From Bacteroidota bacterium (GTDB lineage: Bacteria; Bacteroidota; Bacteroidia; B-17B0; Aurantibacillaceae): a stretch of DNA of 64,000 nt. A program made the position numbers and the translations under genes. Location: assembly GCA_030681615.1 (NCBI GenBank), contig JAUXSA010000098.1, forward strand, positions 1 to 64,000, read 5' to 3'. Under the pieces are notes generated by a model. It did not search any database and was not told the origin of the DNA. It was given only the letters and a program-made list of their open reading frames with translations. Shown piece by piece: positions 1 to 7,411 of this stretch (position 1 is the stretch's first letter; each line of letters begins with the position of its first letter).

Positions 1-1457
1 CCTTATTCGATCAGGGATTAAAAACCTCTGCTACTTTTGGCGCAGGTAGTTTTGGTTTAAAGAATATTTCGAGTAATATAATATATAGCAAGCGTCGCTT
101 TATTTCTTCTTCAAAGATATATAATAGCAGATCGACAAATAATTTTAATTATCAAGATACAACTGATAAAAATAATTTCATTAAACAACAAAAAAATGCG
201 GCGTACAATTTTTTGGGCTTAATGCAGGAATTAAAATTTTTGATCAATTCAAAAAATATAATATCCATAAATGCCTGGATAAATACCAACAGGCGGCATT
301 TGCCTGCTTTTAACGTTCAGGCCGACAGTAAAACCTATCAACGTGATGATGCTGCCAGAATAACAGCCAACTGGAGTTTTATAAATTCAAATTTTAGATC
401 AGGAGTAAGGGCAGGTTTTTTTGAAGATAAAATAAATTATACCGACAGTTTAATTTCTCTTTTTTCGAAAAGCAAAACACAAACAATAATTATCGAGAAC
501 GAAAACTATTTAACATGGCATCGGCACCACCAATTAAATTTTGGCATTAATTATTCGTCGGGTTCTGCCTTCACAAATAATTACGCGTCCACAAAAACAT
601 TAAGCAGGGTTTCCGTTTTAGTCGGAAATAAATTCTCCTTTCTTGAAAATAAATGGCTGACTTACGTTTCGGGCCGTGCCGAATATTTTAGCGTTGGTAC
701 ATTGCCTGTAACCGGAAATGTTTCAACAGAATATAATCTTACCAAACATTTTGTATTAATGGCTGGTGCAGCTAAAGTATACAGGCAGCCCACTTTAAAC
801 GAATTATATTGGTTGCCCGGCGGCAACATAAATTTAAAACCAGAGCAAGGTTATACTTATGAGGGAGCTATTAATTATAAGACTCAAATTAATGCCATTT
901 CTTTATTTATTTCAGCCGCTGCTTATAGCCGTAAAATTGATAACTGGATCTTATGGGTTACCGGTGCCAACGGAAATGCATCACCAATAAATATACAACA
1001 GGTTTGGAGTAGGGGAACAGAAACAACCTGGAGACTTCATTATTTAAAAAATAAATTCTCATACAAAATAAATGTGGTGACTGGTTATGTCCTTTCAACC
1101 GTAGAAAAGAACACACAGGAAAATGATAATACAGTACATAAACAATTAATTTATACACCACGGTATACCGTTAACGCTAATTTTTTAATAGGCTATAATA
1201 AAACTGCTTTAACTTTTTTCAACCAATATTTGGGTTATCGTTTTACAACAAGTGATAATTTGCAATGGTTAAATCCTTACCAGGTTTCATCTTTACGTTT
1301 AAATTATTCTATAGAAACCAAAAGAATAGATTTTGTTGTATTTTCGGCCTGCAATAATTTATTGAATAAAAATTATACTATCCTTGCAGGCAGACCAATG
1401 CCTTTAAGGAATTATGAATTTGGAATTACAATTAAAACAAAAAATAAAAACACATAA
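1..1457 (+). CDS. TonB-dependent outer-membrane receptor, 5'-truncated by window edge (probable cobalamin receptor)
   Basis: The reading frame is open from base 3 to the stop at 1455-1457, so the gene begins left of the window; the internal ATG near 225 is not a real start. The visible ~484 residues are alternating beta strands rich in aromatic and Asn residues, as in the barrel of TonB-dependent receptors. The motif RQPTLNELYWLPGGN followed by NLKPEQGYTYEGAI is the conserved late-barrel signature of siderophore/BtuB-like receptors. The signal peptide, TonB box and plug lie outside. The next two genes (DUF4465 protein and BtuG-like lipoprotein) are the usual partners of BtuB in Bacteroidota, so vitamin B12 is the likely substrate; this is inferred from context, not from binding residues. 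Confidence 0.85.
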   Translation, partial: LFDQGLKTSATFGAGSFGLKNISSNIIYSKRRFISSSKIYNSRSTNNFNYQDTTDKNNFIKQQKNAAYNFLGLMQELKFLINSKNIISINAWINTNRRHLPAFNVQADSKTYQRDDAARITANWSFINSNFRSGVRAGFFEDKINYTDSLISLFSKSKTQTIIIENENYLTWHRHHQLNFGINYSSGSAFTNNYASTKTLSRVSVLVGNKFSFLENKWLTYVSGRAEYFSVGTLPVTGNVSTEYNLTKHFVLMAGAAKVYRQPTLNELYWLPGGNINLKPEQGYTYEGAINYKTQINAISLFISAAAYSRKIDNWILWVTGANGNASPINIQQVWSRGTETTWRLHYLKNKFSYKINVVTGYVLSTVEKNTQENDNTVHKQLIYTPRYTVNANFLIGYNKTALTFFNQYLGYRFTTSDNLQWLNPYQVSSLRLNYSIETKRIDFVVFSACNNLLNKNYTILAGRPMPLRNYEFGITIKTKNKNT

Positions 1458-1468
1458 AAAAATAAAAA

Positions 1469-2422
1469 ATGAAAAGAACAATTACTCTTATGGCTTTTGC
1501 TTTATGCCTTTTTGTAACAAAAGCACAAACAATTGTTGCAAATTTTGAAAGCTTACCGCTTGCCGCAAACTCCGCCTATTCAAGCACAACCAGCGTCCCG
1601 TTTTCTACTGGTGGCGCATCTTTCCAACACAAGTATAGTGGTTATTGGAGTGGTGGATTTTCTTACACGAATAAATACGATTCTTCAACTGTAGGATTTA
1701 CAAATATGTACGGCGTAAAACCATTAAAAGGATATAACAATTCAAATATTTATGTTGTAGCACAAGACCAGGGGGTTATTAATTTAACAGCCCCATCTAA
1801 CACGGTTGGTGGTTTTTATATTACCAATACAACATATGCATATAAGTCAATGAAACTTGGCGATTCATTCGCTAAAAAATTTGGTGGTGTAAGCGGTAAC
1901 GATCCTGATTTTTTTAAAGTAACTGTTAGAGGTTATAAAGCAGGTGTTCTTTTGGCAGATAGCGTTCCGTTCTATTTAGCAGATTTTCGTTTTACAAATA
2001 ATACATTAGATTATTTAGTTGATACATGGCAGTGGGTAAACACATCCACTTTAGGAAATGTGGACAGCCTTAAATTTTTTATGTTTACCAGCGATAATGG
2101 TTCTTTTGGGCCAAACACGCCATTGTTTTTTGGTATAGATAATTTCACAACTACACAATCAAGTGTTGGTTTAGCTGAAAATAAAACAAGCTTTAATTTA
2201 AGTGTTTATCCAAACCCATTCAGTTCGGTAATAACAATTCAATCAGATCTTTTTACTGAAGGAACTATTTCAATAATGGATGTGGCAGGAAAAATTATTT
2301 ATTCTCAACAATTAAACGAAATGCAAACGACATTAGATGTAAATGCATTACCAAACGGAATTTATTTTTTAGAACTAAGTTCAACCAATCAAAAAACTGT
2401 AAAAAAATTAATTAAAAACTAA
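1469..2422 (+). CDS. DUF4465 protein with T9SS type A sorting domain; probable B12-locus surface protein
   Basis: 317 residues. An N-terminal signal peptide (MKRTITLMAFALCLFVTKAQ) precedes a DUF4465-type domain with its typical features: YWSGGFSYTNK around residue 60, NTTYAYKSMKLGDSFAKKFGG around 120-140, and a terminal FGIDN stretch. The last ~75 residues (VYPNPF, then GKIIYSQ and LPNGIYFLEL) are a type A C-terminal sorting domain, so the protein should be exported by T9SS and fixed to the surface. DUF4465 proteins occur next to btuB/btuG in Bacteroidota and, as I recall, some are described as cobalamin-binding BtuH proteins. It lies 11 bases after the receptor, so co-transcription is likely. 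A B12 role is inference from family and neighbours. Confidence 0.85.
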   Translation: MKRTITLMAFALCLFVTKAQTIVANFESLPLAANSAYSSTTSVPFSTGGASFQHKYSGYWSGGFSYTNKYDSSTVGFTNMYGVKPLKGYNNSNIYVVAQDQGVINLTAPSNTVGGFYITNTTYAYKSMKLGDSFAKKFGGVSGNDPDFFKVTVRGYKAGVLLADSVPFYLADFRFTNNTLDYLVDTWQWVNTSTLGNVDSLKFFMFTSDNGSFGPNTPLFFGIDNFTTTQSSVGLAENKTSFNLSVYPNPFSSVITIQSDLFTEGTISIMDVAGKIIYSQQLNEMQTTLDVNALPNGIYFLELSSTNQKTVKKLIKN

Positions 2423-2427
2423 AATTT

Positions 2428-2460
2428 GAAGGCGCATACAATTATGCGCCTTCTTTTTCT
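2428..2460 (+). terminator. Intrinsic terminator-like hairpin just before the BtuG-like gene
   Basis: A perfect 10-bp stem, GAAGGCGCAT (2428-2437) with ATGCGCCTTC (2444-2453), has a 6-base loop and is followed by TTTTTCTTC. It ends two bases before the ATG at 2463. It looks like a Rho-independent terminator for the receptor/DUF4465 transcript, or a partial terminator that sets downstream expression. Confidence 0.8.
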
Positions 2461-2462
2461 TC

Positions 2463-3497
2463 ATGAAAAAAATTCCCTACATAATTATTCTTTTATTTGT
2501 AATAACCTCTTGTGTTAAAGATAAACCGCAGGATACCATTCAGCCACAGGTGCAATTAACTACTGCCAAAAAAGTGTACATTATAAATGAAGGCAACTTT
2601 GGTTCGGGTAACTCTTCTGTTTCTTTATATGATACGGGTAATGATGCGGTGATAGAGAATTTTTATCAAACACAAAATACAAGTTCGCCAACTATTGGTG
2701 ACGTGGCACAAAGCTTAACAAAGATCAATGGAAAATTTTATTTAGTTGTAAATAACTCAGGTAAAATTATTGTGTGCGACGATCAATTTAAAAAGCTAAC
2801 GCAAATAACTAAACTTTCTTCGCCGCGTTATATTTTACCTATTACAAATCAAAAAGCGTATGTTAGCGATTATAACGGAAACGAAATTAGTATCATAGAT
2901 CTTAACTCAAATACAAAAATAGATTCTATTCCTTGTCCTGGCTTTACCGAAGAAATGGTGCTGATTTATAACAAAGCTTTTGTAACTAATATTAAACGAA
3001 ATTACACTTACATTATTAATACCATCAATAATACAAAAACAGATAGTATTGATGTTGGAAAAAATGCCGGAAGTATTGTTATTGACAAAAATGATAAAGT
3101 TTGGGTCTTAAGCAGCGGCGATCAAACAAACAATATCCCCGGAAAATTATCACGAATAAATCCTATAAACAACCAGGTAGAGGTTTCTTATTCTTTTAAT
3201 GTCAGCGAATCGCCCTTTCATTTAAGTCTAAATAAAACTAAAGACACCCTTTACTTTTTAAGTGGAGGCATTTACCGTATGGCAATTTCGGATAATAACC
3301 TACCCTCAACCGAGTTTATACAAAAGGGAACAAAAACTTTTTACGGACTAGGGATTAACCCTAATGACTACACTATTTACGCTTCTGACGCTTTAGATTA
3401 TAATCAAAAGTCAAATATCTATATTTATAATAGTGATGGCAGCCCCAAAAAAAACTTTAAAGCCGGATTAATTACCAACGGTTTTTATTTTGAATAA
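2463..3497 (+). CDS. BtuG-like surface lipoprotein, YncE/DUF5074-type beta-propeller (cobalamin capture)
   Basis: 344 residues with a lipoprotein signal (MKKIPYIIILLFVITSC, lipobox Cys at residue 17). The mature part has repeated blade motifs typical of YncE/DUF5074 seven-bladed propellers: VYIINEGNFGSGNSSVSLYD at ~38, AYVSDYNGNEISIIDL at ~135, then AFVTN, VWVLSSG and YASDALDY. The INEGNFG start of the first blade is characteristic of BtuG-family proteins, which bind B12 tightly and hand it to BtuB. Length matches BtuG. A terminator-like hairpin separates it from the DUF4465 gene, so its expression may be uncoupled. Binding cobalamin is established for the family, inferred for this member. 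Confidence 0.82.
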   Translation: MKKIPYIIILLFVITSCVKDKPQDTIQPQVQLTTAKKVYIINEGNFGSGNSSVSLYDTGNDAVIENFYQTQNTSSPTIGDVAQSLTKINGKFYLVVNNSGKIIVCDDQFKKLTQITKLSSPRYILPITNQKAYVSDYNGNEISIIDLNSNTKIDSIPCPGFTEEMVLIYNKAFVTNIKRNYTYIINTINNTKTDSIDVGKNAGSIVIDKNDKVWVLSSGDQTNNIPGKLSRINPINNQVEVSYSFNVSESPFHLSLNKTKDTLYFLSGGIYRMAISDNNLPSTEFIQKGTKTFYGLGINPNDYTIYASDALDYNQKSNIYIYNSDGSPKKNFKAGLITNGFYFE

Positions 3498-3498
3498 A

Positions 3499-3518
3499 AA
3501 TGGTCATCTTTGACCATT
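3499..3518. repeat. 8-bp inverted repeat overlapping the glycosyltransferase start
   Basis: AATGGTCA (3499-3506) and TGACCATT (3511-3518) form a perfect inverted repeat with a 4-base spacer. It begins just after the BtuG-like stop and covers the first two bases of the TTG start codon of the next gene. It has no T-tract, so it is a poor terminator; it could be an operator or an RNA hairpin masking the start. Confidence 0.5.
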
Positions 3519-4644
3519 GACAAAAGCCATAAATATAATTTCTTTTGATGTTCCTTTTCCTGCAAATTACGGTGGGGTAATTGATGTTTATTATAAATTG
3601 GTTTGGCTTAAAAATGCCGGTGTTAAAGTTCACCTGCATTGTTTCACATACGGGCGCGAGGCTTCAAAGGAGTTAGAGGCTTTATGCGAAAAGGTTTACT
3701 ATTACCCGCGCAAGACCGGAACAGTGTCTTTTTTTTCTTTCCTGCCTTATAATGTTAAATCACGTCAATCGGTAGAATTAGAAAAAAATTTATTATCAAA
3801 CGATTTTCCAATACTGTTTGAAGTATTGCACACCTGTTATTTATTAAATGACGCCCGTTTTAAAGACAGAAAGAAAATTTACCGACATAGCAATATTGAG
3901 CACGATTATTATTTACAATTATCTAAGTCAGAACGAAATGCTTCTAAGAGATTTTATTTAAGAACCGAAGCGAACAAATTAAAACGTTTTGAGAAGATTG
4001 TGAACTATGCAGATATTATTTTAGCTGTGAATGAAAATGACGCCGCGTATTTTAATCTTAATTACCCAAAAGTAAAAACGGTGTATTTGCCAAGTTTCCA
4101 TCCTAATCAGGAAGTAAATATAAAAAGTGGTAATGGCGATTATATTTTATATAATGGCAATTTAAGTATCTCCGAAAATTACGAATCTGCCCAATGGCTT
4201 ATTGAGAATGTTTTTTCTCGCATACTTCAAAAAGTTATTATTGCAGGATTAAATCCACCGGCATTTTTAAAAAAGAGTATTGAAGGCTACGCACACATTC
4301 AATTAATAGAGAATCCTTCAGCCGAAAAAATGGAGGAGTTGATTGAGAACGCTCAAATTCATTGCCTGCATACTTTCCAGGCCACAGGCTTAAAATTAAA
4401 ATTGTTAAATGTGCTTTTTACAGGCCGTTTTGTAATTTGTAATCCTAAAATGATCGTGGGTACGCACATTATTGGAGGCGATAAAAGTGGAATTTTTATA
4501 AGCAATGTGCCTGAGCGTTACATAGAACTCATCAATAATTTAATAGATACTGAGGTTAGCATGGATGTTATAGAAGAAAGGAAAAAAAGTCTTGAGATCT
4601 ATTTTAACCAGGTTAATATTAAAAAATTGTTGGAGGTTATTTAA
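3517..4644 (+). CDS. Glycosyltransferase, GT4-like (GT-B fold)
   Basis: 375 residues. The N-terminus (INIISFDVPFPANYGGVIDV) is the donor-independent N-terminal Rossmann start typical of GT4 enzymes that begin with YDxPYPxNYGG. A YRHSNIEHDYY segment (~127) and a second Rossmann half (YILYNGNLSISEN ~209, later HTFQATGLKLKLLNVL ~285) support a GT-B fold; the classic E-x7-E motif is not clear. No ATG is available: an in-frame stop sits at 3511-3513, making TTG at 3517 the first usable start. The gene is alone between the B12 locus and mntH, so its acceptor is unknown. Its stop overlaps the convergent mntH stop by 4 bases. Confidence 0.8.
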   Translation: MTKAINIISFDVPFPANYGGVIDVYYKLVWLKNAGVKVHLHCFTYGREASKELEALCEKVYYYPRKTGTVSFFSFLPYNVKSRQSVELEKNLLSNDFPILFEVLHTCYLLNDARFKDRKKIYRHSNIEHDYYLQLSKSERNASKRFYLRTEANKLKRFEKIVNYADIILAVNENDAAYFNLNYPKVKTVYLPSFHPNQEVNIKSGNGDYILYNGNLSISENYESAQWLIENVFSRILQKVIIAGLNPPAFLKKSIEGYAHIQLIENPSAEKMEELIENAQIHCLHTFQATGLKLKLLNVLFTGRFVICNPKMIVGTHIIGGDKSGIFISNVPERYIELINNLIDTEVSMDVIEERKKSLEIYFNQVNIKKLLEVI

Positions 4645-6503
4645 ACCAACACTAACGGAATTTTAATTTCGTGCCGCACACTTTCAATGGTACTTCCTAA
4701 TAAAATATCTTTTATGGTTCTGTGACCATGAGTTCCCATAATAATTATATCACAATTATTTTTAATGAGAAGTTTTGGTATTGCAATTTTAGGAATTCCA
4801 AACCCTAATTGTATTTCGGTGGTAATATGTTGCGCTTCTAATTCCTGCTGGTATTTTTTTAATTTCTGATAATCTTCTTCGCGCTCAAAATCAAACGAGT
4901 CTTCGCCATACACCATTGCATTTGCACTTTCTAAAATATGAATTAAAATTAAGGTGGAGCTTTTATCTCCCAACTGTAAAGCTTTATTTATGGCTTTATT
5001 ATCACTCGGGCTAAAATCTACCGTTACAGCAATACGTTTAACGGTAGTTTGAAAATCCAGTTTTAGAGGTTCTAATTCATCATGAAAACCTCTGCGTTTA
5101 TTTTCTTTTTCTTTTGTAATGAAAGGAACAACAGTAATATAGATCAACATCAAAAAGCAAAATATACAAATTGGAACAATAGTAAAACTTATTAAAATGG
5201 CAGAGCTGCTGGTAAATAAAAGATCGGCTATTTCGCTAAAAACTAATTTTACATTTAACGAAATAATAATGAGCGCCGCTAACCAGGATAATATTTTTTG
5301 CCACATGGGAATTACATATTCGCCCATTTTCTTTTTATCGCTTACAAAATGAATGAGTGGAATAACTGCAAAACCTAATTGTAAACTTAAAATAACCTGG
5401 CTAAGAATTAATAGTTTGCCTGTTGCTGAATCTCCCATAATTAATATGGTTAAAAAGGCCGGTACAATGGCTATTAAACGCGTTAATAATCTTCTTATCC
5501 AGGGTTGTAAACGTAAATTTAAATAACCTTCCATTACAACTTGTCCTGCTAACGTACCTGTGATGGTAGAACTTTGTCCTGCAGCAATTAAGGCAACAGC
5601 AAATAAAATAGGAGCGAGTGTACTACCTAACATCGGTGCTAATAATTGATGCGCATCCTGTATCTCGGTTACATCATTTTTTCCTTGTTTGTGAAATGTA
5701 GTAGCTGCTAAAATTAAGATGGCAGCGTTTACAAATAAAGCTAAGTTCAAAGCAACGGCGCTATCAATCGTATTAAAACGAATTGCTTTTTTTATGTCCT
5801 TGGGTGTTCGGTCAAACTTTCGTGTTTGAACCAATGAGCTGTGTAAATATAAATTGTGCGGCATAACGGTTGCGCCAATAATACCAATTGCAATATAAAG
5901 TGCTTCATCGTTTTGAATGAAAGGAAACAAACCGCCGGCAATTTCTGAAACTTCGGGTTTTGCAATTAATAGTTGAATAAAAAATGAAACGCCGATTAAG
6001 AGTACCAAACAAATAATAAACGCTTCTAATTTGCGAATGCCTTTATTTAATAAAAACAATAAAATAAAACTATCCAAAACGGTGATACAAACGCCTGTTA
6101 AAATACCAATGCTTGGAAATAATAAATGTATACCAATGGCCATACCAATTACTTCGGCCAGGTCGCAGGCTGCAATGGCTATTTCGGCAAGCCCGTATAA
6201 AAATAAATTAATAAATCTTGGATACGTTTCGCGCGATGCCTGCGCAAGATCTTTTCCGCTAACAATTCCTAAACGCACACAATGGCTTTGCAGTAATAAA
6301 GCAATAATGTTACTCATTACTAAAACCCATAATAAACTAAAGCCAAATTTACTACCGCCTGCAATGTCGGTTGCCCAGTTGCCCGGATCCATATATCCAA
6401 CACTGATCATGTAAGCAGGACCTAAAAAAGCTAAGAGCCTTTTTATGCTTCCACCGGTGTGAGTGTTTACACTCGAATTTACTTCCTCTAACGACTTGCT
6501 CAT
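4641..6503 (-). CDS. mntH: NRAMP-family Mn2+/Fe2+ transporter fused to a universal stress protein domain
   Basis: 620 residues, longer than standard MntH (~410-450). Residues ~20-460 are a polytopic NRAMP transporter with the metal-binding motifs DPGNW (~38) and MPHNLYLHS (~212), plus GQSSTITGTLAGQVVMEGYL (~309). Residues ~485-620 are a UspA domain: VTVDFSPSDNKAINKAL at its start and the nucleotide-binding end GTHGHRTIKDILLGSTIESV with G-2x-G-9x-G-S/T spacing. It should import Mn2+ (or Fe2+) by proton symport, with the cytosolic tail perhaps sensing ATP. It overlaps the upstream mntR by 4 bases (ATGA), so the two are co-transcribed and probably regulated through the palindrome at 7206-7221. 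Confidence 0.93.
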   Translation of the reverse strand: MSKSLEEVNSSVNTHTGGSIKRLLAFLGPAYMISVGYMDPGNWATDIAGGSKFGFSLLWVLVMSNIIALLLQSHCVRLGIVSGKDLAQASRETYPRFINLFLYGLAEIAIAACDLAEVIGMAIGIHLLFPSIGILTGVCITVLDSFILLFLLNKGIRKLEAFIICLVLLIGVSFFIQLLIAKPEVSEIAGGLFPFIQNDEALYIAIGIIGATVMPHNLYLHSSLVQTRKFDRTPKDIKKAIRFNTIDSAVALNLALFVNAAILILAATTFHKQGKNDVTEIQDAHQLLAPMLGSTLAPILFAVALIAAGQSSTITGTLAGQVVMEGYLNLRLQPWIRRLLTRLIAIVPAFLTILIMGDSATGKLLILSQVILSLQLGFAVIPLIHFVSDKKKMGEYVIPMWQKILSWLAALIIISLNVKLVFSEIADLLFTSSSAILISFTIVPICIFCFLMLIYITVVPFITKEKENKRRGFHDELEPLKLDFQTTVKRIAVTVDFSPSDNKAINKALQLGDKSSTLILIHILESANAMVYGEDSFDFEREEDYQKLKKYQQELEAQHITTEIQLGFGIPKIAIPKLLIKNNCDIIIMGTHGHRTIKDILLGSTIESVRHEIKIPLVLV

Positions 6504-7174
6504 TTTTTTATCTCCACTAAAATGTTAGACGCTACTTTATTGCTAAAGAACTGACTGTTATTTTTATTAATCTTAACTTTAAATGAATTATCAAATTCAT
6601 TTATCTCTTCTACTTTTAAAGTATCTCCAATTTTTAAACCAATAGAAGTAAGGTGTTGCAAAAATGTTTTTGAATGCTCACAAACACCCACAAAAGTGAA
6701 TAACCCTTTTATCTTATGTTGATTCAATGGAATCGCTTTTACAATGTTTAGTTGTCCATTAGCATCTGGAATGGGATCACCATGCGGATCGAATTTTGGT
6801 TTACCCAAAAATTTATCGAGACGTTGAATTAGTTCATCACTGTTAATGTGCTCTAACTGTTCTGCTATTTCGTGTACCTCATCCCATTTGAATTGTAATT
6901 TATCCACCAAAAAAACTTCCCACAAGCGGTGTTTGCGAACTACTTTAATAGCAGTTTGTCTTCCTTTCTCGGTAAGTTTTACGCCTTGATAGGGGATATA
7001 ATGAATTAATTTTTTTTCCGACAGGCGTTTAAGCATATCGGTAACAGTAGCCGCTTTATTATTAAGATGATCAGAAATTTGATTGGTACTAACTTCTGAC
7101 TCTTCAAATAAGTGACTTAAAGTGTAAATGGCTTTAAGGTAATTTTCCTCTGTTAATGAAATTATCACGCGCAA
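6500..7174 (-). CDS. mntR: DtxR/MntR-family metal-dependent transcriptional regulator
   Basis: 224 residues. The N-terminal winged helix (SLTEENYLKAIYTLSH, then STNQISDHLNNKAATVTDMLKRLSEKKLI and VKLTEKGR) is the DtxR/MntR DNA-binding domain. A metal-binding/dimerisation domain follows, with the usual EHINSDELIQRLDKFLGKPKFDPHGDPIP segment around residues 107-136. The C-terminal third (~155-224) resembles the FeoA/SH3-like domain. Coupled to mntH by a 4-base overlap, it most likely represses its own operon when Mn2+ (or Fe2+) is bound. The choice between Mn and Fe is inferred from the NRAMP partner. Confidence 0.92.
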   Translation of the reverse strand: MRVIISLTEENYLKAIYTLSHLFEESEVSTNQISDHLNNKAATVTDMLKRLSEKKLIHYIPYQGVKLTEKGRQTAIKVVRKHRLWEVFLVDKLQFKWDEVHEIAEQLEHINSDELIQRLDKFLGKPKFDPHGDPIPDANGQLNIVKAIPLNQHKIKGLFTFVGVCEHSKTFLQHLTSIGLKIGDTLKVEEINEFDNSFKVKINKNNSQFFSNKVASNILVEIKK

Positions 7175-7205
7175 AAATAATAAATTCTATTATACTAAAC
7201 AAATT

Positions 7206-7221
7206 TTTAGACTGGTCTAAA
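7206..7221. promoter_or_regulatory. Palindromic operator candidate for MntR
   Basis: TTTAGAC-TG-GTCTAAA is a perfect 7-2-7 inverted repeat, 32 bases upstream of the mntR ATG. Its size and AT-rich arms suit a DtxR/MntR dimer site, and its position suits autorepression of mntR-mntH. Confidence 0.65.
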
Positions 7222-7361
7222 TTTGATCATCTTTGTTTTTTGGTTTTTCATAAAAAAATTCATCCCCCTTTTAGCGGGAATTTTGCAATTTAACGACAGT
7301 AAAGATCAGGTGTATTTATTTGTTAATCAATAATTTATATAAAAATTTGTTTTTTGGTGCA

Positions 7362-7392
7362 TTTGGCTGTGAAACTTAAAATATTAGCTTTG
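7362..7392 (+). promoter_or_regulatory. Bacteroidota-type promoter of the BNR-propeller gene
   Basis: TTTG at 7362-7365 is separated by 19 bases from TAGCTTTG at 7385-7392, matching the Bacteroidota -33/-7 consensus. The ATG follows 20 bases after the -7 box. Confidence 0.65.
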
Positions 7393-7411
7393 CTGACAAT
7401 TAAATAATCCC

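Noticed and set aside
6031-6414. 127-residue plus-strand ORF inside mntH
   Set aside because: Antisense to conserved NRAMP segments, with no signal of its own.
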